NCBI GenBank assembly: GCA_009377605.1
Contig: WHTT01000041.1
Coordinates: forward strand, 241-57,567
Direction: 5' to 3'
From: Luteitalea sp.
Lineage (GTDB): Bacteria > Acidobacteriota > Vicinamibacteria > Vicinamibacterales > Vicinamibacteraceae
DNA length: 57,327 nucleotides
Part shown: positions 33,762 through 42,605 of the stretch, one piece after another
How the letters are laid out: every line of letters begins with the position of its first letter
How positions within the stretch are numbered: the stretch's first letter is position 1
The notes under the pieces: model-generated
What the model was told of the DNA's origin: nothing
Databases searched by the model: none
Seen by the model: the letters and a program-made list of their open reading frames with translations, nothing else
Position numbers and translations under genes: made by a program

Positions 33762-34112
33762 ATGCCGAAACGAGGCAGTGTGCCGATGCAGGGAGAGTTG
33801 CTCCAGGGAACCCTCGACCTGCTGATCCTCAAAACCCTCGCACTCGGGCCAGCCCACGGACACACGATCGCCCACGCGATCGAGCACCGGTCCGAGGAGG
33901 TGCTACAAGTGGAGCACGGGTCGCTGTATCCCGCGCTCCACAGGCTCGAGGATCGCGGCTGGATAGCCTCCTTCTGGGGAACGTCGGCGAACAATCGCCG
34001 CGCCCGCTATTACCGTCTCACACACAAGGGACGTGCACAGCTGGCGGCACAGACCTCGCGGTGGGACGAGATCGTCCGCGCGGTCAATCGGATTCTCCGT
34101 CCAGCCGAGTGA
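33762..34112 (+). CDS. PadR-family transcriptional regulator
   Basis: A 116-residue winged-helix protein. The N-terminus reads [20 protein letters not shown], followed by the recognition region [20 protein letters not shown] and the wing [18 protein letters not shown] 33762 follows GAAGAGG; ATG 33786 is possible. It ends seven bases before the FtsX-type permease gene, the usual acidobacterial PadR-permease pairing, and probably regulates that operon. Confidence 0.92.
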   Translation: MPKRGSVPMQGELLQGTLDLLILKTLALGPAHGHTIAHAIEHRSEEVLQVEHGSLYPALHRLEDRGWIASFWGTSANNRRARYYRLTHKGRAQLAAQTSRWDEIVRAVNRILRPAE

Positions 34113-34119
34113 GACGCGT

Positions 34120-35835
34120 ATGAGCTTGTTCCGCTTCTTGCGACGCGCGCAGTGGGATGTCGAGCGCGCCAAAGAGCTCGACGATTACCTGGCCCACGAA
34201 ATCGACGACAACGTCGCACGCGGGAAGAGCTCGGACGAAGCCAGGCATGCCGCGCGCCGGAAGCTGGGGAGCCCTCTGCGGATCCGTGAGGAGATCTACG
34301 AGATGAACACCATTCCATTGCTGGAAATGATCGGACAGGACCTCCGCTACGGTATACGAATTCTTCAACGGAACCGGTTGTTCTCGCTCGTGGTGATCCT
34401 GACGCTCGCGCTCGGCATCGGCGCCAACACCGCCATCTTCAGCATCGTCAACGCGGTGCTGCTGCGCCCGCTCCCGTACAACGATGCCGATCGGTTGGTG
34501 CGGATCGTTCAGAATCGCACGGGTGCGCCGGCCGGCATGCCGGAGCGCCTTTCCGGTATGTCCACGGACGATTTTCAGATCTGGCGTGAGCGCACGCAGA
34601 CGCTGTCGCACATGGCCTTGTACGGACCGGACTCGATGACACTCACCGACCGGCCGCGCGGGTTGCTCGCCGCCGGGGAGATCGCGCTGGCCACCGTGCT
34701 GCTGATCGGTGCCGGCCTTCTGATTGGCAGCTTCGCGAAGCTCGCCAGCGTGGATCCCGGCTACGAGGCGCGCAACGTGCTCACGTTCCAGGTGGCGCTG
34801 CCGCAGACGCGGTACCCCGATACGGCACGACAGACCTTCTACGATCAGCTGCTGACCCGTCTGCAATCTACGCCTGGCGTGCAAGTGGCAGGCCTCGCAA
34901 ACACCCTGCCCCTTCAGAGTGGCATCATGCGGTTGTCGCTGAACATTCAGGGACAGCCTACGCCGGCGCGCCCCGAGGAGATCCCCTTTGCCGACAGTCG
35001 CGTGGTGAGCGCCAGTTACGTGCCGGCCATGGGGCTCGAGGTGGTGGCCGGCCGCGCGTTCACCGAGGCCGACCGAGACGGCCAGCCACAAGTGATGATG
35101 ATCAATGAGACGCTCGCGCGCCGCTATTTCCCCGACCAGAACCCTCTGGGGGAGCTCGTCCGCCTCGGGAGCGAGACGCCCTTTCGTGTCGTCGGCGTGG
35201 TTGGTGACGTCCGCCACGCTGGGCTCGACGCCGAGCCGCAGCCCGAGATCTACCTGGAGTACCGTCAGGCGACTGGGACCATGCCGGGCGGCCCCGGGAT
35301 GGTGTTCTTCGCGGTACGGACGGCCGGCGATCCGACGGCGATGGCCGCCATGGTGCATAGTCTCGTGAGGCAGCTCGATCCACAGCTGACCGTCGACAAC
35401 GTCGCCAGCCTGGAGCAGCAGGTGTGGGACTCGGTGGCGCAGCCGCGCTTCTACGCGGCCGTGCTAGGGCTGTTTGCCGCAGTGGCCCTCGCGCTGGCGA
35501 GCATCGGCATTTACGGCGTGATGGCGTACTCGGTCAGCCAGCGGACCCGGGAGATCGGTATTCGGATGGCGCTTGGCGCGCGCGGCCCGGAGGTGCTGCG
35601 CCTCGTGCTCGGCCAGGGCATCGCGCTCGCAGGCGTCGGGATGGTGGTCGGCCTCACGGGCTCGGCGCTCCTCTCGCGATATCTCGAGGGTCTGCTCTTT
35701 GGCCTGACGCCTCTCGATCCCTCGACGTTTCTTCTCGTTTCGGTGGTGCTCCTCGCGGTGGCCGCGCTTGCCTGCTACATTCCCGCCAGCCGCGCCATGC
35801 GCGTGGACCCGGCGACGGCGCTACGAGCAGAGTAG
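34120..35835 (+). CDS. ADOP-type FtsX/MacB permease with large internal deletion
   Basis: This membrane protein belongs to the acidobacterial duplicated orphan permease family. The N-terminus has the usual soluble helix pair ([20 protein letters not shown]), then TM1 ([20 protein letters not shown]). The first periplasmic domain stops after [16 protein letters not shown] near 34660 and jumps directly to [20 protein letters not shown], which in full-length members lies in the middle of the second half. A second periplasmic domain and the C-terminal TM bundle ([20 protein letters not shown] through [19 protein letters not shown]) follow. The length is 571 residues against roughly 800-890 in the family; the frame is kept across the deletion. 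About 250-300 residues including two or three TM segments are gone, so function is doubtful. Confidence 0.85.
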   Translation: MSLFRFLRRAQWDVERAKELDDYLAHEIDDNVARGKSSDEARHAARRKLGSPLRIREEIYEMNTIPLLEMIGQDLRYGIRILQRNRLFSLVVILTLALGIGANTAIFSIVNAVLLRPLPYNDADRLVRIVQNRTGAPAGMPERLSGMSTDDFQIWRERTQTLSHMALYGPDSMTLTDRPRGLLAAGEIALATVLLIGAGLLIGSFAKLASVDPGYEARNVLTFQVALPQTRYPDTARQTFYDQLLTRLQSTPGVQVAGLANTLPLQSGIMRLSLNIQGQPTPARPEEIPFADSRVVSASYVPAMGLEVVAGRAFTEADRDGQPQVMMINETLARRYFPDQNPLGELVRLGSETPFRVVGVVGDVRHAGLDAEPQPEIYLEYRQATGTMPGGPGMVFFAVRTAGDPTAMAAMVHSLVRQLDPQLTVDNVASLEQQVWDSVAQPRFYAAVLGLFAAVALALASIGIYGVMAYSVSQRTREIGIRMALGARGPEVLRLVLGQGIALAGVGMVVGLTGSALLSRYLEGLLFGLTPLDPSTFLLVSVVLLAVAALACYIPASRAMRVDPATALRAE

Positions 35836-35872
35836 CGCCGGCTGGCTCGCCTATCGCTCTGACTTGGATCGG

Positions 35873-36877
35873 TCAATGCACAAAGTTGATCGCCAGCGCC
35901 GGGGTGATCGTCGTAGCCGTATTGCGCCCTGCAGCAATCACGCGGGCCCCAAGGAGTACGCCAATGTTGTTCCTCCAACTGTATTCGATTGCCGGCGCCA
36001 GGCCGAACGCGACGCTGGAGCCAGAGTCGCGCTGGTCGCTGGCCGAAGTCGGGTGCAGGATGCTGTGTCCAATCACGCGAGTATTGCCACTGCGGTGGTA
36101 GGTCGCGTCGAGCGCGAGCACCCAACGTCGAGTCACGCTGTATTCCCAGGATGCGTCGACGAAGAAAGAGTTGCCGGGCTTCGCGTGCCCGCGAAAGCCC
36201 GCTTCCGTGCCGTAGACACTCACATCTTCGATGCTCGCGCGGCTCGAGAACGCTTGCGACACGTTGACGCGCATCCGTAGGATGCGGCCATTCGGCAGCC
36301 AGAAGTAGGTCTGGGAGTAGATCGCCAACGTGGTGGTGCAGGCGCCACTACCGAGGCCGTCGCTCGGTCGGTCGCCCAGCTGATCGTACTTCCCGGTCGG
36401 AAACGTTTCCTGCACGGCGATGGAGGTCGTCGGCATCCATCGGCCCTCGCGAAACTGCGTGAGCCGGTACTGCGCCTGCACGGTGACGTCGCCCAGGCCG
36501 ACCCCCGAGCTGCTCAGCCCGTCGCTCACGTCGTTGTAGCCCACCGTCGGGATCATGCCAATCGTGAGTCGGTCTGCGAGCCCGTAGAGCACGTACGCCA
36601 GCGACCCGAAGCCGTGCGAACGGCTGACGCTGCGCCGGACGCCGTCGCCGTCGAAGCGGCCCTGCGTCGTGACGTCATACAGGTACGGCTCGATCAGGAA
36701 ATGTCCGCGCGGTAGCGTCGCGGCCGAGGGCGCCAGCATCGGGCCGGTCCACCACGCATCGTCCAGCGACTGGCGGACGACACTAGGAGATGACGAGACC
36801 TGCTGGGCATTGGCAAGGCTGGTCATCAACGTCAGCGCGCCGAGCGTTCCCTGAATCGCTCTCCCAATGGGGCTCAT
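35873..36877 (-). CDS. Predicted outer-membrane beta-barrel transporter-like protein
   Basis: A 334-residue protein with a signal peptide (IQGTLGALTLMTSLANAQQ) and alternating beta strands across the whole length. Examples are FLIEPYLYDVTTQGRFDGDG, GLADRLTIGMIPTVGYNDV, WVLALDATYHRSGNTRVIGH and VIAAGRNTATTITPALAINF. The pattern resembles the MetA-pathway phenol-degradation/transporter beta-barrel family; the substrate is unknown. ATG 36877 overlaps the stop of the upstream gene as ATGA, so the two are translationally coupled. The long N-terminal extension of the open frame is a shadow of that upstream gene. Confidence 0.75.
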   Translation of the reverse strand: MSPIGRAIQGTLGALTLMTSLANAQQVSSSPSVVRQSLDDAWWTGPMLAPSAATLPRGHFLIEPYLYDVTTQGRFDGDGVRRSVSRSHGFGSLAYVLYGLADRLTIGMIPTVGYNDVSDGLSSSGVGLGDVTVQAQYRLTQFREGRWMPTTSIAVQETFPTGKYDQLGDRPSDGLGSGACTTTLAIYSQTYFWLPNGRILRMRVNVSQAFSSRASIEDVSVYGTEAGFRGHAKPGNSFFVDASWEYSVTRRWVLALDATYHRSGNTRVIGHSILHPTSASDQRDSGSSVAFGLAPAIEYSWRNNIGVLLGARVIAAGRNTATTITPALAINFVH

Positions 36878-37476
36878 GGGTTGTGCCGGCTGAAGGTGGC
36901 AATCCAGTTCGGCTCCCACGTCTTTCCGCCGTCGGCAGAAAACGACTGCTCGAACCGAAATGAGGTTGGCGTGATATCGGAGAAGATGAATCGGACGAAG
37001 ATCGCCCTGCCCTGAAACATCTCCTGGTTGAAGAACTCGCCACGGCCATTCGTGAACTCGCCGATCATCGGTGGCCCCAAGCTCCCATCGCGGCTGTTGG
37101 CCCAAGAGATGCTCCACTGGCGCGACTGCGGGTTGTACAGGCGTAAGCTCAGGCCTTCGATGCGGGTCGTCGAGCTCTCGACCTGGAGCTCCCCCAAATT
37201 GGCGCGGCCGTTCCACACGCGTCGCACGACGGAAGTGCCCTCGAGATCGATCCAGGTATCGGAACCCGTCAGTGGCTCGACCAAAAGCCTGATATGAGCC
37301 TTCCAGCGTCCGAACTCGAAGTCGAAATCGTGTTGTCCATCTCGTTCCGCGCCGGATGTTCGCGCTTCGGGCGTCGCCTCACCCGAGTCCGTCTGGGCCG
37401 CCACGTGTGGCGAGCACAACGCGACAATCAGCGCACACAGCAAGGAGGACGTCCGAACACGCTGCAATACCTGCAT
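36874..37476 (-). CDS. Secreted DUF1579-like protein
   Basis: A 200-residue protein with a leader (TSSLLCALIVALCSPHVAAQ) and a lipocalin-like beta-rich body containing FDFEFGRWKAHIRLLVEPL, DLEGTSVVRRVWNGRANLGE and EPNWIATFSRHNP. The pattern resembles DUF1579-type proteins; no activity is known. GGAGAAGGAAG precedes ATG 37476. It is the first gene of a two-gene unit with the barrel protein and is divergent from the MocR regulator, with 134 bases between the starts, so that regulator may control it. Confidence 0.65.
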   Translation of the reverse strand: MQVLQRVRTSSLLCALIVALCSPHVAAQTDSGEATPEARTSGAERDGQHDFDFEFGRWKAHIRLLVEPLTGSDTWIDLEGTSVVRRVWNGRANLGELQVESSTTRIEGLSLRLYNPQSRQWSISWANSRDGSLGPPMIGEFTNGRGEFFNQEMFQGRAIFVRFIFSDITPTSFRFEQSFSADGGKTWEPNWIATFSRHNP

Positions 37477-37610
37477 CTTCCTTCTCCGTTCCCTGTTGGC
37501 GTTCGTGTTCTCTCGACCCGGATGGCCATTGCCGAAAGACAGGCGTCCGGAAGACACCGACTAGTTTGGAGTGTGCGCCAGCATGTGGTATTTCTAAAGA
37601 TCCACTTTCC

Positions 37611-39044
37611 GTGAAACTAGCGATACCATTTTCGGAACACGGCGGGCCGCTCTTCCGGCAGGTCTATCTCCGCGTGCGTGCGGCGATTCTGTCGGGCGCT
37701 CTCCAGAGCGGTGAGAAGCTTCCGTCGACCCGACAGATGGCGGAGCAACTTGGCATCTCGAGAACGGTCGTGTTGCTGGCCTACGATCAGTTGCTGGCCG
37801 AGGGGTTCGCGGTGGGTCGCATCGGATCGGGAACCTATGTCTCCGCTCCGGTGCGCGTTAGCCGGTCGGCTCGGTCCGAAGGGGCAGTCGCGGTGCGCCT
37901 GTCGCGCTTTGGATCTGCCGCCGCAGCGGCATGGGCGAGGGTGAACGTCCCGGAGCGGCGGAGCCGCTCGCTCCTTTATGACTTCGCGTACGGGCGGAGC
38001 GACCTGGAAACGTTTCCCTTCGAGATGTGGCGGCGCATCCTCCTGCGATGTGCCCGGAAAGCGCGGATCTCAGAGCTGGACTACGGTCCAGCCGCGGGAA
38101 ACGTTGCGTTGCGAGAAGCGATCTGCGTCCACTTACGACGGTCGCGCGCCGTCATTTGTGATCCGGCGCAGGTGGTGGTGGTGAACGGCTCACAGCAAGC
38201 ACTGGACCTGGTTGCTCGAGTGTTGATCGAACGGGGCGATCGAGTTGCCATTGAAGACCCAAGCTATCAGGGCACGCGTGAGGCTGTTCGCGCGGCTGGC
38301 GCTGATGTGCTGCCGATCGCGGTTGATCGCGATGGTCTGAACCCGGCCCAGCTCCCGCCGAGCGCTCGGATGGCGTTCGTCACGCCGTCGCACCAGTTTC
38401 CAACCGGCGCGATTCTCCCGCTGGCGCGACGACTGGCGCTCCTCGAATGGGCCAAGCGCAGACAGGCGGTCATCGTCGAGGACGACTACGACGGAGAGTT
38501 TCGCTACGAAGGACAGCCTGTGGAGCCGCTCTATGGCTTGGACGATGGCGCGCACGTCGTCTACATTGGCACCTTCTCGCGTACGGTCTTTTCGGCGCTC
38601 CGGATCGGCTACCTCGTTGCGCCACAATCGCTCGTCGCCGCGCTGACCTCGGCCAAATGGCTGTCGGACCGGCACACGACGACTCTAGAGCAGGAAACGC
38701 TCGCAGAATTCATGTCCTGCGGCATGTACGAGCGTTACCTCCGTCGCGTGCGTCGCAGAAATGCGCAGCGCCGGCGAGTGCTCCTCGAGAACATTCACGC
38801 GTACCTCGGTGATCGGGTCCAGGTGACCGGTGAAGGCGCTGGGGCCCACGTCGTCTTGTGGCCAAGCCGTCGCGTATCCGAAGAGGCGGTGATCGCGGGC
38901 GCTGCGGCGCGCGGCGTCGGCGTTTATGGCATCTCTCCGTACTTTCTGAAACGGCGCGTCCGAACGGGAATCATGCTCGGATACTCACGCATGAAGGAAA
39001 CGGAGATTCGGGAAGGCATCCGACGCCTTGCTGACGCGTTGTGA
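37611..39044 (+). CDS. MocR/GabR-type regulator with Arg at the expected PLP-lysine position
   Basis: A 477-residue regulator. Residues 1-75 form a GntR winged helix (LFRQVYLRVRAAILSGALQS and STRQMAEQLGISRTVVLLAY). The rest is a fold-type I aminotransferase domain with LDYGPAAGNVALREAI, EDPSYQGTREA, TPSHQFPTG and VEDDYDGEFRYEG. The Schiff-base lysine normally found in GTFSK-x-L-x-P-A-L-R is replaced: the sequence reads GTFSRTVFSALRIGYLV with Arg324 (codon 38580-38582). Covalent PLP binding is then not expected, although non-covalent binding of PLP or another effector is possible. Start is GTG 37611, the first in-frame start next to the winged helix. It is divergent from the DUF1579/barrel pair, its probable target. 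Confidence 0.87.
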   Translation: MKLAIPFSEHGGPLFRQVYLRVRAAILSGALQSGEKLPSTRQMAEQLGISRTVVLLAYDQLLAEGFAVGRIGSGTYVSAPVRVSRSARSEGAVAVRLSRFGSAAAAAWARVNVPERRSRSLLYDFAYGRSDLETFPFEMWRRILLRCARKARISELDYGPAAGNVALREAICVHLRRSRAVICDPAQVVVVNGSQQALDLVARVLIERGDRVAIEDPSYQGTREAVRAAGADVLPIAVDRDGLNPAQLPPSARMAFVTPSHQFPTGAILPLARRLALLEWAKRRQAVIVEDDYDGEFRYEGQPVEPLYGLDDGAHVVYIGTFSRTVFSALRIGYLVAPQSLVAALTSAKWLSDRHTTTLEQETLAEFMSCGMYERYLRRVRRRNAQRRRVLLENIHAYLGDRVQVTGEGAGAHVVLWPSRRVSEEAVIAGAAARGVGVYGISPYFLKRRVRTGIMLGYSRMKETEIREGIRRLADAL

Positions 39045-39063
39045 TCGCGTCGACCTGCTGCAG

Positions 39064-39513
39064 TCAGTTGACCTCGTCAGGTGATTCTTCGTCGGGCGGC
39101 GTGTCCGTCAATGAGATTTCGGGATGCACGACTTGGAGCCCCAAGTCCGTTTCGAACGGATCGAAGTCGCGGTCGTGGTGGAGCAACGCATGATCGCCTA
39201 GCAGGCAGAACGTGGCGATAAGGCAGTCGATGGTCTTGCGCACTGTGATACCGCGAGCCCGTAACAGCCGATAGTTGCGGGCAGCAGCCGTCGCCAAGTC
39301 AACACCGCCGGTCTCGAATACTTCGTAATGAAGGAGCTCTCTGAGGACTTCGGCCGCCTTGGCCTCCGACGTCACGCCCTGGAGCACCTCGCAGAGAATG
39401 AGATCCGCCAGCCCTAGCCGTTGTAGCGCCAGCTCGCGATCGAGCCATTCCGCTTCCGGCGTCGGGAGCCCCTTGAAATAGTCGACCCACACAGTTGTGT
39501 CGACAATCACCAT
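39064..39513 (-). CDS. VapC-type PIN-domain toxin (pair 1)
   Basis: A 149-residue PIN ribonuclease. Asp5 in MVIVDTTVWVDYF, a Glu in ADLILCEVLQG, Asp in RKTIDCLIATFCL and the DRDF segment near 115 give the acidic active site. It lies three bases after its antitoxin gene. Family members cleave tRNA or rRNA. Confidence 0.9.
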   Translation of the reverse strand: MVIVDTTVWVDYFKGLPTPEAEWLDRELALQRLGLADLILCEVLQGVTSEAKAAEVLRELLHYEVFETGGVDLATAAARNYRLLRARGITVRKTIDCLIATFCLLGDHALLHHDRDFDPFETDLGLQVVHPEISLTDTPPDEESPDEVN

Positions 39514-39516
39514 CGA

Positions 39517-39726
39517 CTATCGGCGCTCCGAGACACGATCCAGTCGGCTGGCGTCGAGATCGCCCTGCCAGGCGACACGCCCGCGCAATCGCCGGACGCC
39601 TACCTGCGCCTTTGTTTGGACGAGCAGGCGCAAGGCGGCGTCAACGACGGCGCGCTTGGTCTTGCTACCGCTGGCCCGCATCGCCTGCTTCATCAAACGA
39701 TCGTCAATCTCGATGTTTGTCCGCAT
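39517..39726 (-). CDS. VapB-type antitoxin (pair 1)
   Basis: A 69-residue ribbon-helix-helix-like protein starting MRTNIEIDDRLMKQAMRASG, typical of VapB antitoxins, with a tryptophan-containing C-terminal tail (RGRVAWQGDLDASR) that would fill the PIN active site. Probably autoregulated from the 336-base region shared with the second pair. Confidence 0.88.
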   Translation of the reverse strand: MRTNIEIDDRLMKQAMRASGSKTKRAVVDAALRLLVQTKAQVGVRRLRGRVAWQGDLDASRLDRVSERR

Positions 39727-40062
39727 CGTATGCCTTCTATGTGTAAGGATCAGCGATTATGGTGTATCCGGTCAAGTGCGCGGGTGATAAGCGGTGCTGC
39801 CGGCAAGCGTGATCGCGGGGGCGCGCGGCACCCGTCAGCACGACACGCCGGCGGCTCCGCCCACCAGCGCGTAACCGATCCTGTCCACCGACTCCACACA
39901 GGCCGGCACTCAGATGTTTGGGAGGCCGGACAAAAACTGGGGGGCGGCAAGCGCGGGTGATCGCGTCGAGAGCCGCGGTCCGGACGGAACCCCGTGGCCA
40001 GAACGCCCGAGGACCGCATGCCCTCAATTGACGCCATTGCCGAATGTGGTCACAATGACTAC
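39727..40062. other. Intergenic region between two divergent toxin-antitoxin pairs
   Basis: 336 bases with no gene I can support. Short open frames on both strands show no recognisable domain. The right end holds the promoter of pair 2 (40028-40056). On the minus side TTGACC at about 39773 and an AT-rich stretch before ATG 39726 may serve pair 1. Confidence 0.55.
40028..40056 (+). promoter_or_regulatory. Sigma70-like promoter for toxin-antitoxin pair 2
   Basis: TTGACG (40028-40033) and CACAAT (40051-40056) are separated by exactly 17 bases. ATG 40063 follows the -10 by six bases, so transcription would begin at or near the start codon. Confidence 0.5.
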
Positions 40063-40353
40063 ATGAGTCGATCGGTAACGGTGGGCACTCGAGAACTAAA
40101 GACTCGCCTCGGGACGTACCTCCGACGCGTGCGGTCGGGGCAGACCCTCCTTGTCACGGATCGTGGAAGGCCCATCGCTGAAGTCCGGCCTTTTGCGGCC
40201 GGTTCGACGCCGGAAGATGCCGGGCTGGCCCGACTGAAGGCAACCGGAGCGGTAACCCAGCTGGTCGATCGACCGCTGGCCACGTTCCGCCCGATGCGAA
40301 GCCGCAAATCGCTGTCGGATGCGGTCATCGAGGACCGTGCTGATCGCGTATGA
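40063..40353 (+). CDS. Phd/YefM-family antitoxin (pair 2)
   Basis: The 96-residue protein starts MSRSVTVGTRELKTRLGTYL and continues RVRSGQTLLVTDRGRPIAEV, the Phd/YefM DNA-binding fold. The C-terminal part is less ordered and should bind the toxin. ATG 40063 is preferred over an upstream frame because the fold begins there. Its stop overlaps the toxin start as ATGA. Confidence 0.9.
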   Translation: MSRSVTVGTRELKTRLGTYLRRVRSGQTLLVTDRGRPIAEVRPFAAGSTPEDAGLARLKATGAVTQLVDRPLATFRPMRSRKSLSDAVIEDRADRV

Positions 40354-40829
40354 CGCGCTATCTCGATGCGAGTGCGCTAGCGAAGCGTTACAGTCGCGAA
40401 CGCGGCAGCAGCGCGGTGCGCCGGTTGCTGGCCACCGGAAGGGCCGCTACGAGCCGGCTGTCGGAAGTGGAGGTGGCATCGGCGCTCGTGCGCCGTGAGC
40501 GCGAGGGCGCACTCACGATTCGCCAACGTGACCGCGGCCTGGCGCGGCTGCGTGCGGACGCAGCCGCGTTGATTGTTGTCGAGCTCACGCCGGAGGTCAC
40601 GGCAACGGCCAAGCAGCTGCTTCTACGTCACCACCTGCGCGCTAGCGATGCCATTCAACTTGCCAGCGCGCTCTACCTTCATCGTGAGCTGGACGTCGAG
40701 GTTCCGTTCGTGGCGTTCGACGACCGCTTGGTCGATGCGGCGCGCGGCGAAGGTTTGACGGTCGAGCGGGTCAGAAGTCCTTCTCGTCGCAGAACCGCCT
40801 CTCGGGAACGGAACGACACATCTTTGTAA
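40350..40829 (+). CDS. VapC-type PIN-domain toxin (pair 2)
   Basis: A 159-residue PIN-domain protein with Asp6 in MTRYLDASALAKRY, a Glu in SRLSEVEVASAL, Asp in LRASDAIQLASAL and FVAFDDRLVDAA near the end. It is translationally coupled to the Phd-like antitoxin. The C-terminal tail (SPSRRRTASRERNDTSL) is basic and may be an extension. The DUF2780 gene converges from the right, ten bases away. Confidence 0.9.
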   Translation: MTRYLDASALAKRYSRERGSSAVRRLLATGRAATSRLSEVEVASALVRREREGALTIRQRDRGLARLRADAAALIVVELTPEVTATAKQLLLRHHLRASDAIQLASALYLHRELDVEVPFVAFDDRLVDAARGEGLTVERVRSPSRRRTASRERNDTSL

Positions 40830-40839
40830 CGCCGAAATG

Positions 40840-41355
40840 CTACTTGAACACGCCGCTGAGAAGGCTCGCCGCCTGGCTCGCGCCCTTGTCTTGCACGAAC
40901 TTGGTCAGGATCGGCGCCATCTTGCCCGCCATGTCCGGAGAGAGCCCAAGCTTGTCGAAGTTGCCGGCGAGGCTAGCCAGACCCATCGCGCCACCGCCGA
41001 TGCCCGCCAACCCGGCCGCGCCCTGCATCGCCGGCGCCGCGCCGAGGAGCGCGTCGGTGCCAGGCACCGCCGAGGCCACCTCGGAGAATTCGTCTGGTTT
41101 GAGCTGCGACTTGGCGAGACCAAGGAGCGCGCCCGCGCCGCCTTGCGCCTGCTGCGGGGTGACGCCGAGCTCATTCGTGATGGCGCCGACGAGCTCAGGA
41201 TTTGCCGAGTCCTCGACCGAGAGCTCTTCCTGCGATGCCGCGGCGCCGGGCTGCGGCACGCTGGGCGAGCTCTCCTGCGCCAGGGCTGTGCCCTGGACGA
41301 TGCCGAGCGTAAACAGACCGCACAGGGTTAGTACTCTTGCCTTTGAGATTCGCAT
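40840..41355 (-). CDS. Secreted DUF2780-family protein
   Basis: A 171-residue protein with a signal peptide (VLTLCGLFTLGIVQGTALAQ). Its Gly/Ala-rich domain contains ELGVTPQQAQGGAGALLGLA and LKPDEFSEVASAVPGTDALL, characteristic of DUF2780 (VcgC/VcgE). The function of the family is unknown. GGAG lies nine bases before ATG 41355. About 200 bases to the divergent YihY gene hold no other gene. Confidence 0.82.
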   Translation of the reverse strand: MRISKARVLTLCGLFTLGIVQGTALAQESSPSVPQPGAAASQEELSVEDSANPELVGAITNELGVTPQQAQGGAGALLGLAKSQLKPDEFSEVASAVPGTDALLGAAPAMQGAAGLAGIGGGAMGLASLAGNFDKLGLSPDMAGKMAPILTKFVQDKGASQAASLLSGVFK

Positions 41356-41555
41356 GGCGTATGTCTCCGTTTTGCGACGTGTGTCGGGCTACTCGGCGCC
41401 GATATGTGCTGGCGAACAAGTGTAGCCCCTCGATACCCGAATGCGAGCTCATGCGTATCATGTCTGTCGCGCAAATGCGCGGCTGCCGACCTCCGATGAG
41501 CTTGCGTTTCACGCCCCCATCGCGCGCATGATGATTCACAACACGGAGGTGTCCC

Positions 41556-42596
41556 GTGGGCGAGCACAAAGAGGAAAGGCAAGAGGCCACAGTCCAGGCC
41601 GGTGGCTCAGATCGTGACGAGCCTTCTCGCGGAGGTGACAAGCGGCAGTACGGCATCGCACGGCAGTTCGGCGCCCTCTTGACGCTCGGACCCCGTCGTT
41701 TGGCGTTGCTGTTCTACGAGGCGTACAACGAGTGGTCGACCGACGGCGCCGCCCGGCTCGGCGCGGCCTTGTCCTACTACACGCTCTTTTCGATCGGCCC
41801 GCTGTTGATCGTCATCGTCGGCACGGTAGGTCTCATCTTCGGCGACAGGGCTGCACGGGGGGAGCTCCAACCCCTGCTCACAGGGCTCGCGGGGCAAGAG
41901 GCTGCGACGGCGATTGAGGAAATCCTGAAGCAAGGGATGACGAAGTCTGGGGGCGTGATTGCCAGCGTGACAGGCGCCGTGACGCTGTTTTGGAGCGCAT
42001 CGTTCCTCGTGAACGAGCTTAGGCAGCAGCTCGATATCGTGTGGAAGGTTCAGCCTGCCGCCCAAGCGGCAACCATGATGGGCGTCATTGCCGAGTTCCT
42101 CATCCAGCGGGTCTACGCCTTCTGCCTGGTCATCGCCGCCGGCCTCCTGCTGGTGATGTCCGTCCTCGTCAACACGGCGGTCGCGGCGGCCGGCACCTAC
42201 TTCAGCGCGTGGCTGCCGATGTCCGAGGTGGCGCTCCAGGCGATCAGCCTGAGCGTGGCGTTTGCGATGTCCACCGGCGTCTTCGCGCTGATTTACAAGG
42301 CGCTGCCAGACGCGGAGGTGGCGTGGGGCGACGTGTTCGTTGGCGGCGCGGTGACTGCGCTGCTCTTCGGTCTTGGCAGCTTCCTGATCGCGACGTTCGT
42401 GGGGAAGGCCGCCGCAGGCTCCGTCTACGGCGTCGCCGGTAGCGTGTTGGCGCTCCTATTGTGGGTCTACTATTCCTCGCAGGTATTCCTCTTCGGCGCC
42501 GAGCTGACACGCGTATTCGCGAACCGCTACGGTGGCTCGGTTCTGCCCCGGCGCCAAGGAGGCGTCCGCTTCATCCCTGGCGTGGCTCGTTCGTGA
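41556..42596 (+). CDS. YihY/BrkB-family membrane protein
   Basis: An integral membrane protein of 346 residues with about six transmembrane helices and the family hallmark RLGAALSYYTLFSIGPLLIV, then TLFWSASFLVNELRQQLDIV and the C-terminal VYGVAGSVLALLLWVYYSSQ followed by FLFGAELTRVFA. The N-terminus is acidic and cytoplasmic. Start is GTG 41556. Once misannotated as RNase BN; the actual role is unclear. The stop is nine bases from the end of the convergent glycosyltransferase. Confidence 0.9.
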   Translation: MGEHKEERQEATVQAGGSDRDEPSRGGDKRQYGIARQFGALLTLGPRRLALLFYEAYNEWSTDGAARLGAALSYYTLFSIGPLLIVIVGTVGLIFGDRAARGELQPLLTGLAGQEAATAIEEILKQGMTKSGGVIASVTGAVTLFWSASFLVNELRQQLDIVWKVQPAAQAATMMGVIAEFLIQRVYAFCLVIAAGLLLVMSVLVNTAVAAAGTYFSAWLPMSEVALQAISLSVAFAMSTGVFALIYKALPDAEVAWGDVFVGGAVTALLFGLGSFLIATFVGKAAAGSVYGVAGSVLALLLWVYYSSQVFLFGAELTRVFANRYGGSVLPRRQGGVRFIPGVARS

Positions 42597-42605
42597 GTCA
42601 CGCTC

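Noticed and set aside
37356-37610. N-terminal extension of the MocR regulator.
   Set aside because: It overlaps the divergent gene's start and has no similarity to the GntR winged helix, which begins at 37611.
39737-40027. Open frames in the region between the two toxin-antitoxin pairs.
   Set aside because: No domain, no ribosome-binding site, and composition like other shadow frames.
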